This document shows, one piece after another, positions 1 through 8,603 of a stretch of 64,000 nt of DNA. The position numbers and the translations under genes are program-made. The notes below the pieces were generated by a model that saw only the letters and a list, made by a program, of their open reading frames with translations, did not search any database and was not told the origin of the DNA. The stretch's first letter is position 1; each line of letters opens with the position of its first letter. The stretch comes from Clostridia bacterium. Lineage in GTDB: Bacteria; Bacillota; Clostridia; Christensenellales; Aristaeellaceae. Location of the stretch: positions 1 to 64,000 of the forward strand of contig JAFUBA010000053.1 in NCBI GenBank assembly GCA_017460395.1, read 5' to 3'.

Positions 1-8
1 AAAGTGAG

Positions 9-38
9 CACAAAAAAACATGGGATAAACCCATGTTG
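9..38 (-). terminator. Hairpin with T-tract (minus strand)
   Basis: A 7-8 bp stem (ACATGGG / CCCATGT) around a short A/T loop is followed, on the minus strand, by a run of seven T. It looks like an intrinsic terminator or a second stop signal downstream of the minus-strand operon ending at 203. Bases 40-160 hold nothing else that I recognise. Confidence 0.55.
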
Positions 39-161
39 AGTAGAGTAAAGGGATCGGATGTATTCACATAATTTGAGGTCAGTGCGAACGACCCTACACA
101 GAGCAGGGGCATTCGCCACGGTATTTGTTTAGGAACTTACGGACAAAGAAGCAGCAGTCTA

Positions 162-202
162 ACACAAAGAGAAGCAGGAGCTTATCCTGCTTCTCTTTGT
201 GT
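162..202 (-). terminator. Long perfect hairpin after the secreted-protein operon
   Basis: An 18-bp perfect inverted repeat with a 5-base loop abuts the stop codon of the minus-strand gene ending at 203. The U-tract is short, so it may act partly as an mRNA 3' stabiliser, with the second hairpin at 9-38 as backup. Confidence 0.7.
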
Positions 203-1633
203 TTAATTCGTCAGCCTCAGGAGCAGCATCAGGGTATCCGTCGGGATCACCTGCATGAGCTTCTGAAGGAACACGGTACTGCCCAGATCTGCAGCTTCAC
301 TCACCGCCTGCTGCTCAGACGGGGAGAGGTTGATGAGATCAATCGCTCGATCCTCGCCCTGAAGGGACAGCGTTTTCTCGGGCATTGGAGCATCGATTGT
401 GGACACAGTGGCCCGGATGACCGTTTTGCCCGTATCCGCATCGGTCCAGTCCCATGTCACCTCAGGACGGAAGCGGTTCGCGTCCATGGAAGCCACGATC
501 TCCTCCAAAAGGCGATGCTGCTCTTCCTCCGATATCACCTGAAGCTCATAGAGCGAGTGGGCCCGGTGGATATCCCCGTCCACCATGGTCTCCGTCTCGC
601 CGGTGGAGACAAAGCGGACATCCTGGTTCCAGTTGTAGAGCGGCCGATAGCCAATGGCGTAGGCGTCATCGAAAAGGCGTACCTTTGAGGTGACAAAGAA
701 TCTGTCGTCATCTGTTCCACTGTCATCCATGGACAGCTCCACATGGTACATCTGATTGTTCATCCCAAGGCTCCATACGGCCATGATCCCATCCTCCGGG
801 TTGGCCACAGAGAGGGTCATCACCTCGCCGCCAAGCAGCCTGTCGTTCACCGTGAGCCCGAGGCCCAGAAGCTCTTCCTCCTGATAGACCAGGGAGAGTT
901 CATACAGGTACCGGTTCTGCCGGATTCCCGCATCAAATGCTTCGGACACGATGCTCAGTACGCCCGCGACATTATCGCCATACATGCTCCAGACATTTGC
1001 CCCGAGAAGCTTCTGTGCAAACTCGCAGACCTCTTTTTCCTCCGCGCGGTATGTCCTGATCCTGTCACCCTCCCCGTAGGCATTGCCGAAAAAGCGGCCC
1101 TCTTCTGTGACGGGCAGGTGGGCGAGCACAAAGTCCGTGATGGGCGGCATCAGGTCAGACAGCAGCGCCTGCGTGAATTCGTTCAGGAAATCATCCGTCC
1201 CAAATACCTCCACCTGGTCATTCAGCGTATTCAGGGAGGAGACCACTTCATTTCCGTCCGCATACATCACAAGGCCGGGCAGAAAGGAGGTGCCAATCAG
1301 GATATGTCCATCTTCGTCCTCCCGAAGGCTCAGGTCTGCGAGCGCCTCGTCCTGCATCCTGATGGTCACGTCTGCGCCCTCGTCCCAGTAGCTGGCCGTC
1401 ACGGTGAGACCACCCAGCAAGCCGCTCAAGATGGTGGCCACATCGGACGCCGTCTCAGTATTCGACCCAAGCAGGGTCAGCCACGTCTCAAGGCCGTCCC
1501 GGTCGATCATCCAGGAGAGGGCAGACTGAGAAACCCGGGCACTTTCGGAAAGGCCTGCCACAGGCGCTGTCAGCAGCAACAGCGCCAGCACCATGGCCAG
1601 CAGCTGTCTGCATCGCTCAAACACTTTTCTCAT
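203..1633 (-). CDS. Secreted protein of unknown function (476 aa)
   Basis: The protein starts with a basic n-region and a hydrophobic stretch (about residues 10-28) typical of a signal peptide, ending near a small-residue site before SES. There is no lipobox cysteine. The mature part alternates polar and hydrophobic residues, suggesting mostly beta structure, with no motif I recognise. The start is supported by GGGAG five bases upstream of ATG. It lies 21 bp after the preceding gene of the same operon and is its last member, ending in a strong hairpin. The two upstream neighbours are also exported proteins of similar style, so the three may form one envelope assembly; that is inference. It could be a distant lipoprotein-carrier-like beta fold, but I cannot show this. 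Confidence 0.8.
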   Translation of the reverse strand: MRKVFERCRQLLAMVLALLLLTAPVAGLSESARVSQSALSWMIDRDGLETWLTLLGSNTETASDVATILSGLLGGLTVTASYWDEGADVTIRMQDEALADLSLREDEDGHILIGTSFLPGLVMYADGNEVVSSLNTLNDQVEVFGTDDFLNEFTQALLSDLMPPITDFVLAHLPVTEEGRFFGNAYGEGDRIRTYRAEEKEVCEFAQKLLGANVWSMYGDNVAGVLSIVSEAFDAGIRQNRYLYELSLVYQEEELLGLGLTVNDRLLGGEVMTLSVANPEDGIMAVWSLGMNNQMYHVELSMDDSGTDDDRFFVTSKVRLFDDAYAIGYRPLYNWNQDVRFVSTGETETMVDGDIHRAHSLYELQVISEEEQHRLLEEIVASMDANRFRPEVTWDWTDADTGKTVIRATVSTIDAPMPEKTLSLQGEDRAIDLINLSPSEQQAVSEAADLGSTVFLQKLMQVIPTDTLMLLLRLTN

Positions 1634-1654
1634 ATTGGCTCCCTTCCCCTTTTA

Positions 1655-3418
1655 TCAGGGCCTCACCACCAGCACGATGGGCTTTTTCGTCTCCTCCGCA
1701 GCGTCGGTCTCGTCGTCCGGGATTTCCCCGTCTTCCTCCACGGTCAGGCTGTCCGTATCCGCTTCCTCGTTTTTCTCTGCGGGCTCCTCTGTCTCCCGGG
1801 CAGGTTCTTCTGCATCCGCTGCATCTTCTGCGGCCTCTGCAGCGTCAACGGGTACCTCCTCGTTTTCGGGCTCCGCGGCCTCCTGAAGATCCGTCGGCGT
1901 CGCGCTCACCGCGTCCGCAAGATCGGATGGCGTGGCTGTCGTCTCGCCTGGCTCGTCCAGTGGGATGTCGTGCCGCATGCTGTCGAGGGTGACCATGAGG
2001 TTCATCACCACATCCTGCAGCACTTCCCAGCGGTCCTCCTGGCTCATCTGCGCCATGCTTCTGGCCCCTGTTCCGTCAAGGCCAGTCATTTCCCAGGGTG
2101 TGGCGGTCATGAACCTGGCCGCGCCCTGAAGCTGTCCTCCGGGGATCTGGCTGTCGAGGGTGACCTCGAGGGTGGTGGCGGCGCGCTTGGCCGGCTTGGA
2201 ATAGAAGTGGAAGCGGACCATGCCGCGCACGGGATCAAATTCTGCGATATCAAAGGAGGCATCCTGGTCCTCCCCGTCCGCATCCTCCGCCTGGGCTCCT
2301 TCGACGCTTGGGAACGCATCCCGGTCCGGTTCAAAGGAGAAGCTCCAGTCCCACACCTGGTGGGTGTAGTCCTCCTCGTCCGTCCTGGTGCTCTCCCGGC
2401 CCTCAAGGGTAAAGGCCACGGCCGTCGCCTCGCCCTCGGCAGGAATCAGCTGGAAGGAGCCTGCCAGCTTGGGCGATGCGCCTTCCACATAAGTGCTGAG
2501 CTGGAACTGCACCGTCATCGCCTGTCCGATGAGCACATAGGTGGTGTCATCGCCGCGGCTGAGGATCTGGAGCCCGGTCCACGCTCCCTTGGGATCCGAG
2601 AGCGGAAAAATGTACTCCGCAGAAATCTCCTCGCCCTGCATGGTGACCGTGCGGGTCATGGAGACCGTGTCCGAGATTTCGATCTGGTCGATCATGCGGT
2701 CATAGTACCATTCCATCTGGCTGGAAAGGTACATCTGTGCCTGCTCCTCTGTCATCTGGCTGCGAAGATACTCCGTCGCTTCCTCTGATGCCAGCGTCAG
2801 GCGGATCCATTCCTTGATGGCGAGCCGCACATCCTCGGGCTCCAGCGCATACCGGAAGATCATCCGGTTCTGGGTGCCGGCCTTTGTCAGTTCCGGCTCC
2901 TTGACATAGCTTTCAAGGAACGTGCTGATGCCCTGCCGCACACTCAGGAAGGCTGTACGGCGCGCCGCCGCATCCCCCATCAGGATCTTCAGGATGGCAG
3001 AGTAGAGCGTGGGGTTGCCGTGTCCTTCTGCGCTGGTGATGGAGGAGAGCAGGTCGCCTGACAGGGGCAGCTCAAAGCTGAGGCCCATGAGAAGATCGCT
3101 CTTGAGGTAAATCTTCTCCCCGTCGCTGTACAGGCTCGTCATGCCGGTACGCTCCTCGTTTCTCACGGCATAGGCCTGGCCCTCGGATTTGCCCTGGACC
3201 GCGATCCATCTCATCTGGATCTCCGTGTCATCCAGCGGCCGGAGAGCATCCGCCCAGCCCGTGTCCCCGGTCACGGAAAACTTCATCACGCCCCGAAGGC
3301 CGCTGCCAAGGTCAATCTGCTGGTACATCTTCTCCATCTGCGTGTAGGTATCCTCTGCAAGCGCCGCACTGCAGAGAACCAGACACAGCGCAAGGCAGAG
3401 CGCTGCACTGCGCTTCAT
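1655..3418 (-). CDS. Secreted protein with acidic Glu/Ala-rich tail (587 aa)
   Basis: The ATG at 3418 overlaps the TGA of the upstream gene (ATGA), so translation is probably coupled; an upstream in-frame ATG ten residues earlier lies inside the previous gene and is less likely. Residues 1-21 form a signal peptide with AlaLeuAla before GluAsp as a likely signal peptidase I site. The body resembles a long beta-rich domain with phrases such as YSDGEKIYLKSDL that are seen in LolA-like and outer-surface carrier folds. The last ~90 residues are very acidic and low in complexity (Glu, Ala, Asp, Thr, Pro). Function is not recognised. The Glu/Ala tail could be a flexible spacer or a divalent-cation-binding segment. 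Confidence 0.8.
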   Translation of the reverse strand: MKRSAALCLALCLVLCSAALAEDTYTQMEKMYQQIDLGSGLRGVMKFSVTGDTGWADALRPLDDTEIQMRWIAVQGKSEGQAYAVRNEERTGMTSLYSDGEKIYLKSDLLMGLSFELPLSGDLLSSITSAEGHGNPTLYSAILKILMGDAAARRTAFLSVRQGISTFLESYVKEPELTKAGTQNRMIFRYALEPEDVRLAIKEWIRLTLASEEATEYLRSQMTEEQAQMYLSSQMEWYYDRMIDQIEISDTVSMTRTVTMQGEEISAEYIFPLSDPKGAWTGLQILSRGDDTTYVLIGQAMTVQFQLSTYVEGASPKLAGSFQLIPAEGEATAVAFTLEGRESTRTDEEDYTHQVWDWSFSFEPDRDAFPSVEGAQAEDADGEDQDASFDIAEFDPVRGMVRFHFYSKPAKRAATTLEVTLDSQIPGGQLQGAARFMTATPWEMTGLDGTGARSMAQMSQEDRWEVLQDVVMNLMVTLDSMRHDIPLDEPGETTATPSDLADAVSATPTDLQEAAEPENEEVPVDAAEAAEDAADAEEPARETEEPAEKNEEADTDSLTVEEDGEIPDDETDAAEETKKPIVLVVRP

Positions 3419-4557
3419 TCCCCGAATGATGCATCGAAGAAAGCCCATTCTTCATCCTCCTCCCACACGGTCCATGTGGACCGTGCCAACTGGTTCCATG
3501 TATCCCTCGGAATATCTTTTGAAATAAACAGCGTGTCCTCATAGGGCAGAAGGACCCATTCCCGAAGAAGACAGGACGCCACCTGGCGAACAATCCTCTC
3601 CCGGGTGTCCGCACCTGCGGTCTCTTCCATGTCTGCATCCTGCATGGAAAGGGTGCCCGAAAAGGCACGCCTGGACATGCTCACAGTTCCCTCAAGCCAG
3701 GGCGTCTTCCCAAGAAGAAGCGTGAGATCAAAGTCCCCGCGCCCCTCATTCCCATGGTAGATTCCACTCACGGACACACTCTCGCCTGTGTCCTGGTCCA
3801 GGATCGACAGCGCCATCTGAACATCGTCCGGCGATAATACTGTTCTGTCCAGAGTCGCCTGCGTTTTTCCCTGGGTGACCTTCGTCTGCTCCCGGCCGTC
3901 CGCAAACAGGCAGACCGTCTCGGCGCCGGAGATCTCATCCGTCCACGCGCATCTGAGCAGCCGCCCCTCCGCATCCCAGTGGAATGAGATATCCTCTGTC
4001 TTAGAAAGAAGCTCCAACCCAGATCCGTGAAAGACGAAGGCTGCCCTGCCAAACTCGCCAAGATTCTCTCTGCTCGTCTCGATCCCCGTGCCCACGGCAT
4101 ACACCTGAGACGCGATGGCGTCCAGCTCAGGGTACAGTGGGGTCAGGGGATCCGGCAGCGGCATGTCCGAAAGCCCCGCTTCATCCTGAAGCAGGAAGAC
4201 GGCGTCCCCGTCCGGCACAATGTAACCGGAAAGCAGACCCTCCGTGCGAAGGATGTCCAGCTGCGGCCCCAGGAACCTCAGCATGACGGCCGGCTCCTGA
4301 TCGACCATCAGCGCCAGCTCTCTCACGCCCGCATCGTCCTCCCGCACGCGAAGGCCCATGTGCGCTATGAGGGTAGAAAGCTCTGCTGCCCGATCAGGTG
4401 CGTATGGCTCGGCTGATTTCACTGTCAGTCGAAGCTCCGTCTCCGTCCCTTCCGCCAGACATACTGATGTGAAGGGAAAACTAGCAGATGAAAAAGATGT
4501 GAATGCAAAGAAAAGCAGAAAGACTGCCGCGATCGCGATGCGAAGAACGCACCTCAT
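3415..4557 (-). CDS. Secreted protein of unknown function (380 aa)
   Basis: The start ATG at 4557 overlaps the TGA of dus by ATGA. A longer in-frame reading to 4731 would run inside dus and has a low-complexity Gly/Arg/Asp composition typical of a wrong frame, so I reject it. The N-terminus has a clear signal peptide (hydrophobic residues about 5-28). The mature protein is acidic and beta-rich, without recognisable catalytic motifs. It ends by overlapping the next gene's ATG. It is first of three successive exported proteins in the operon, and I could not assign a family. Confidence 0.78.
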   Translation of the reverse strand: MRCVLRIAIAAVFLLFFAFTSFSSASFPFTSVCLAEGTETELRLTVKSAEPYAPDRAAELSTLIAHMGLRVREDDAGVRELALMVDQEPAVMLRFLGPQLDILRTEGLLSGYIVPDGDAVFLLQDEAGLSDMPLPDPLTPLYPELDAIASQVYAVGTGIETSRENLGEFGRAAFVFHGSGLELLSKTEDISFHWDAEGRLLRCAWTDEISGAETVCLFADGREQTKVTQGKTQATLDRTVLSPDDVQMALSILDQDTGESVSVSGIYHGNEGRGDFDLTLLLGKTPWLEGTVSMSRRAFSGTLSMQDADMEETAGADTRERIVRQVASCLLREWVLLPYEDTLFISKDIPRDTWNQLARSTWTVWEEDEEWAFFDASFGE

Positions 4558-5516
4558 GTCCCGTCCATCTCCTCTGCCAGAAAAGCTGTTTCCCGAAGCT
4601 TCTCCCGGATCTCCTCCGGGGAGAGCATTCTGTTGATCTCCTCGCGCATTCTCGCCGCCCCGCGAATCCCGTGCAGGTACCATCCCACGTGCTTTCGCAT
4701 CTCGGTGACGGCCACACGCTCCGGTTTCCACTGAAGGAGCAGGTCCATGTGCCGGATGGCCATGTCCATTTTTTCCTGGACCGTTGGCACCTGATCAGGC
4801 TGCCCCGCCAGCACATTCTGGATGCTGCGAAAGATCCACGGATTCCCGAGGGCGCCCCTTGCCACCATAAGTCCGGCCATATGGCCCTCGTGCCATCGGC
4901 GCTGTGCATCCTCCGCCGTGAAAATGTCTCCGTTTCCGATGACCGGGATGGACACACTCTGAGCAGCCCTGCGGATCGAGTCCCAGGATGCTGAGCCAGA
5001 ATACATCTGCTGTCTCGTTCTTCCGTGAACGGTGATCTCCCGGACGCCCGCATTCTCCGCACGCTTTGCCATCTCCACGATGTTGATGGAGTTTTCATCA
5101 AAGCCGATGCGCATCTTCACGGACACAGGCACCTGACTGCTCCTGACCAGGATCCTGAGAAGGCGCTCCGCCTTCTCGGGATCTTTCAGGAGCGCACTGC
5201 CCTCGCCGCCGGACACCACCTTGTGCACGGGGCAGCCCATGTTAAAGTCAATGCCGTCATATCGGCCGCTCGAGGACAGCTCTGCCGCTGCCTTCTCCAG
5301 GGTGTCCTCCCTGGCCCCGAAGAGCTGGAGAATCAGCTTCGGTTCTCCCTCTCCCCGGATGAGGAGGTTCTGCACTGCTTCCATCTGCGGAGCATACACA
5401 TAGCCAGTGGCGCTGACCATCTCCGTGTAGCCGCAGGTACAGCCCTGTTCATAGCACAGTTTCCGAAACACCCAGTCGGTGACCCCGGCCAGCGGGGCCA
5501 GCCTCACATCCATCAT
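4554..5516 (-). CDS. dus: tRNA-dihydrouridine synthase (Dus family)
   Basis: This FMN-dependent enzyme reduces specific uridines in the tRNA D-loop. The sequence opens with LAPLAGVTD (residues 6-14), the family's FMN-binding start. It carries the catalytic cysteine in the NMGCPV segment (Cys95), SVKMRIGFDE, the HGRTRQQ motif and the GNGDI strand of the TIM barrel. The length of 320 aa is normal for a bacterial DusB-like protein. Its ATG overlaps the stop of the GH127-like gene upstream, and its own stop overlaps the start of the next gene. It is thus sandwiched in an operon of export and carbohydrate genes, an uncommon place for dus. Confidence 0.95.
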   Translation of the reverse strand: MMDVRLAPLAGVTDWVFRKLCYEQGCTCGYTEMVSATGYVYAPQMEAVQNLLIRGEGEPKLILQLFGAREDTLEKAAAELSSSGRYDGIDFNMGCPVHKVVSGGEGSALLKDPEKAERLLRILVRSSQVPVSVKMRIGFDENSINIVEMAKRAENAGVREITVHGRTRQQMYSGSASWDSIRRAAQSVSIPVIGNGDIFTAEDAQRRWHEGHMAGLMVARGALGNPWIFRSIQNVLAGQPDQVPTVQEKMDMAIRHMDLLLQWKPERVAVTEMRKHVGWYLHGIRGAARMREEINRMLSPEEIREKLRETAFLAEEMDGT

Positions 5517-7222
5517 GCCGGCTGACCCTTCGGCACGATACCCAGGCGCGCGCCGGTGGTGGCATAGGGTGCCATCTCCACATCCTTGAGCGCCGCATCC
5601 TCCTGGATGACAGGCAGCACCGGCATCAGCTCGGGAATGCTGCTGACACTCTTCCAGTCGTTGATGGCCGCCGCATGCAGGATGATCTTCCCGTCCACGA
5701 CCTCCGGATTGCCGAGCGCTGCCACGGCCCAGTCGGCCTTGTCTTCCACGGGAACGACCATCAGCTGATTGCCCCAGTAGACGATCATGCCCTGGTGGAA
5801 GCCTTCGTTCACCTTCAGCTGCGGCCGGACCTCGATTTCGATGATATCCCCATTCTGCCAGGGGCCTTCCACGGAGATCAGATTGTCCTCATCCGGGGAA
5901 GTATAGGTTTGGCCGTGTGCCTTGACGGTCAGTCCGGAATTGAAGGGCACGCGCAGGGCGATTTCTCCCTCCAGCTGCTCGCGGCATGCAAGCTTCAGTT
6001 CATACCCGTGCTCGCCTGTCCTTGCAATCTCGAGCCTGCAGGGCTTGCCGTCCATGAGGAAGGTGTAGGTGGCCTGCAGGTACAGGTTCACCATGATGCC
6101 GTCCTCCGTCGTCATGACGGCGCTGGAGAACACGCTCGCCCAGGCCCTGAGCAGGCGGTTCAGCGCCCTCACCTTCTGTTCGGAGGGCGTGTGGGTCTTA
6201 TAGCAGTCCTTCACCAGGCACAGCGTCTCCAGAGAGTTCACCCTCTGGTAGGGCACCATCGTACCGTCAATGAAACAGGCCGTGAGCGCGTTGGATACCA
6301 GCTGATCCAGGGCCTGTCCAGCCCAGGCGTTCTCACGGTGCATGAGCTGAACCACAAAGGCCTCCGCCCATGCGCCGATGCTGGCCGCATCCATGGCCAC
6401 GGAAGGATCATCTCCCTCCACAGTCTCATCGGCCGTGGTGCCGCCGCTGGCGGCACCGTGATAGGACTGGATCTTCTCCCAGCCCTCGCGGCTGCCCATG
6501 GTATCGTCCTGGGAGCCGGAATACAGGCTGTTAAGATAAGCGCTGCGCATGCCGTCGGCCAGCGTCTCTGCATGGGCCGTATGGTACTGGCGTGTGTAAA
6601 TCCCGTCCAGCTGATCGCCCTCCCGGTCCATGCCGGCACGGGTCTCCAGCCAGGAAGCGATCTTATTCATCGGGCGCTTGATGCTGAATGTCCTGAGGAT
6701 TCTGCCCCAGTTGAGTGACTCGCGCCGCAGGCGGTCACAAAGGGCCAGAAGACCTGCCTTACCCGTCATCCTGTAGATCTTTTCAAACAGATCCATCAGA
6801 TCTGCCGGACGGATGCGGATCGGCGCGCAGGCACTCACGGCATCCCAGTGGGTCGACACCCAGCCGCACCAGAGGGTCACGCCCTTGAGGAGGGTGCGGT
6901 CATTGTCATATTCATAGATGGCCAGGGCGGCACGGCAGGCATACATGGCCTTGAGCAGATCGTCGCCCAGACTCCCGTCCGCCTGCTGCCTTGACATGAA
7001 ATCCCGCGTGATCTTCGCGGAGGCTTCCTCTTCGGGGTTGTCCACAAACATGCATGCCACACGGAACATGCCTTCCCACAGCTCCGGGTGTGTGGGAAGA
7101 TTGGAATAGGTCCTGTAGAGCGTCGGAAACAGATCCCACTGGGATTTCACCTGTCCGGGTCCAAGCGGAAATGCATCAAGTACAGCGAGCGGAGATTTCT
7201 GGTAAAGCGGCTTGACAGGCAA
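5513..7222 (-). CDS. GH127-like glycoside hydrolase (beta-L-arabinofuranosidase type, divergent)
   Basis: The 569-residue protein has the outline of the GH127/GH146 (DUF1680) group: an alpha-helical N-terminal barrel followed by a beta-sandwich. Telling features are YLNSLYSGSQDDTMG (about residues 228-242), MVNLYLQATYTF in the linker region, and LRVPFNSGLTVKAHG plus GDIIEIEVRPQL in the C-terminal sheet domain. I do not see the usual cysteine-rich metal/catalytic cluster clearly, so activity may differ. There is no signal peptide, so it acts in the cytoplasm on imported oligosaccharides. The start codon is TTG (7220-7222) with GGAGG seven bases upstream. A well-formed promoter lies about 200 bp upstream. 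It is the first gene of a five-gene coupled operon. Confidence 0.7.
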   Translation of the reverse strand: MPVKPLYQKSPLAVLDAFPLGPGQVKSQWDLFPTLYRTYSNLPTHPELWEGMFRVACMFVDNPEEEASAKITRDFMSRQQADGSLGDDLLKAMYACRAALAIYEYDNDRTLLKGVTLWCGWVSTHWDAVSACAPIRIRPADLMDLFEKIYRMTGKAGLLALCDRLRRESLNWGRILRTFSIKRPMNKIASWLETRAGMDREGDQLDGIYTRQYHTAHAETLADGMRSAYLNSLYSGSQDDTMGSREGWEKIQSYHGAASGGTTADETVEGDDPSVAMDAASIGAWAEAFVVQLMHRENAWAGQALDQLVSNALTACFIDGTMVPYQRVNSLETLCLVKDCYKTHTPSEQKVRALNRLLRAWASVFSSAVMTTEDGIMVNLYLQATYTFLMDGKPCRLEIARTGEHGYELKLACREQLEGEIALRVPFNSGLTVKAHGQTYTSPDEDNLISVEGPWQNGDIIEIEVRPQLKVNEGFHQGMIVYWGNQLMVVPVEDKADWAVAALGNPEVVDGKIILHAAAINDWKSVSSIPELMPVLPVIQEDAALKDVEMAPYATTGARLGIVPKGQPA

Positions 7223-7421
7223 GGTGATTCCTCCATCGACATTTGCGTCCTGATACTCGTCCGGTGAAACATGCCGGACTGTAAAAGTGTATCTGCGGTT
7301 TCCTCAGGGAAAGTTCGCCACGACTGGGCGTTATGCATCAAAGCCCCGTATGATCGTCCCGGTGCCCTGAATGCACCATAAGATGGACAGATCAGCGAAT
7401 GGGCAGAAATTGCCACAGAAG
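7223..7421 (-). other. Long 5' leader of the GH127-like operon
   Basis: The predicted transcript starts near 7415 and runs about 190 nt before the TTG start at 7222. It contains a 6-bp hairpin (GTCCGG/CCGGAC at 7259-7279) shortly before the ribosome binding site and further short complementary patches. I do not recognise a known riboswitch class in it. Confidence 0.4.
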
Positions 7422-7450
7422 ATTATACGCAATTTTTTGGATTTTGGCAA
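7422..7450 (-). promoter_or_regulatory. Promoter of the GH127-like/dus/secreted-protein operon
   Basis: Minus strand: -35 TTGCCA (7445-7450), 17-bp spacer, perfect -10 TATAAT (7422-7427). It sits just beyond the terminator of the upstream minus-strand gene. Confidence 0.8.
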
Positions 7451-7499
7451 TAAAAAATCGGAAAATGTACTATATGGATGTACATTTTTCCGATTTCGA
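7451..7499 (-). terminator. Terminator of the phosphodiester glycosidase gene
   Basis: An inverted repeat with about 15 paired bases (AATCGGAAA... / ...TTTCCGATT around a TATATGGAT loop) is followed on the minus strand by TTTTTTATT. It lies about 55 bp beyond the stop at 7555 and overlaps the edge of the next promoter. Confidence 0.75.
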
Positions 7500-7554
7500 C
7501 AAGCATTAGATGAGTATTCCTTGTCTTTGGATACAGAAGGGCATGCCGCCGGTC

Positions 7555-8499
7555 TTATTCCTGCCAGGCGCTGGCAAAATAGATCACATCGCCCAGGGCA
7601 TTTTTCGCCGTCTTCCCGTAGGCATTGATCCACTGGTTCTGGAAGACCATGTGGGAGGAGGCACCCCCGTCGAGGTTATAGGCCACCTGCACATCGCCCT
7701 GGCTGTAGACAAGGTCCGTGAACTCCTCGATGGTGAGCCCGCGCGACTTGGTCTTGCCATCGAGCCGGCGCTGCTCCGGTCCCGCGCAGACCACACAGAT
7801 ATACTCCAGGGGCCCTGTCTGCCCAAAGCAGATGCGCTGGGTCTTCTTCTTTGCCCCATAATTGACGCCGTAGCCCTTGCGGGAGCCAAGACCCTCCATC
7901 TTCTTCCCATCCACCACGAGGGCAGGTCCGAACACATAGGTGGATACAATCTCCCCCTCAAAGCCGAGCACGGTATCCTTCGTGGCATTCTCAATCACAT
8001 GGAGGTCGCTGTGCTCGTCGATGATCAGGTAGTCATACGTCTCTTTCCATCGCATTGATTCCACCTTGTCGGCGGCAGGATACCACAGTTTCCCCATCCG
8101 CATGACGAACTTTCCCTTTTTGGTCGACCAGTCCGTCTCCTTCATGCTCAGCGCGTCCCCGGAGAGGGCAAAGACGGCATTGATCTGCTTGGAAATCTTA
8201 TCCGCATATTCCAGGCCCGTGGCCAGAGACTTTCCCGTGCAGTAGGCCCGCAGCTGACTCGGATCCGCGATCCGGATCCTGGCCACCAGATACGGAGTGT
8301 CCAGATACTCACCCTCCTCGATGGTCACATGGATGGACGGGTCCTCATACTCGCGGTCGGACACATAGTAGCTGTCGTTGATGGGGTCCATGACTTCCCG
8401 GTCCATCGGGATCGGCACGATATCGGCCAGGGCGAGGGAACAGGACAGAAGCAGGAGCAGCAGGACAGCCACGGGGGCGAAAAGTCTGCACGATTTCAT
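7555..8499 (-). CDS. Secreted phosphodiester glycosidase family protein (NAGPA domain)
   Basis: The protein (314 aa) has an N-terminal signal peptide (hydrophobic core about residues 6-25). The C-terminal half shows the NAGPA/DUF2233 pattern: YGVNYGAKKKTQRICFGQ, ICVVCAGPEQ, LTIEEFTDLV, and the signature NLDGGASSHMVF. In the family these domains remove phosphodiester-linked sugars or trim exopolysaccharide at the cell surface. I chose the ATG at 8499 (AGGA eight bases upstream) over a TTG two codons earlier that would sit too close to the site. It has its own promoter at 8560-8589 and its own terminator, so it is probably monocistronic. Substrate is unknown. Confidence 0.85.
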   Translation of the reverse strand: MKSCRLFAPVAVLLLLLLSCSLALADIVPIPMDREVMDPINDSYYVSDREYEDPSIHVTIEEGEYLDTPYLVARIRIADPSQLRAYCTGKSLATGLEYADKISKQINAVFALSGDALSMKETDWSTKKGKFVMRMGKLWYPAADKVESMRWKETYDYLIIDEHSDLHVIENATKDTVLGFEGEIVSTYVFGPALVVDGKKMEGLGSRKGYGVNYGAKKKTQRICFGQTGPLEYICVVCAGPEQRRLDGKTKSRGLTIEEFTDLVYSQGDVQVAYNLDGGASSHMVFQNQWINAYGKTAKNALGDVIYFASAWQE

Positions 8500-8559
8500 G
8501 GGCAACTTCCTCTCAAAAGGCGGTTTCAGCTCAAAGTGCGGTTTTCTGACTTCCCTTTC

Positions 8560-8589
8560 ATTATATGCAAGTCAGCACATGATATGCAA
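8560..8589 (-). promoter_or_regulatory. Promoter of the phosphodiester glycosidase gene
   Basis: Minus strand: -35 TTGCAT (8584-8589), 18-bp spacer, -10 TATAAT (8560-8565), about 60 bp upstream of the ATG at 8499. Confidence 0.7.
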
Positions 8590-8603
8590 GATAGCAGACG
8601 CCA

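Noticed and set aside
743-2788. Long plus-strand frame over the secreted-protein genes
   Set aside because: Shadow in a GC-rich region; His/Arg/Gly-rich translation, no ribosome binding site, and it crosses the boundary of two real genes.
4558-4731. N-terminal extension of the secreted 380-aa protein
   Set aside because: Lies inside dus and would put 58 Gly/Asp/Arg-rich residues before a perfect signal peptide.
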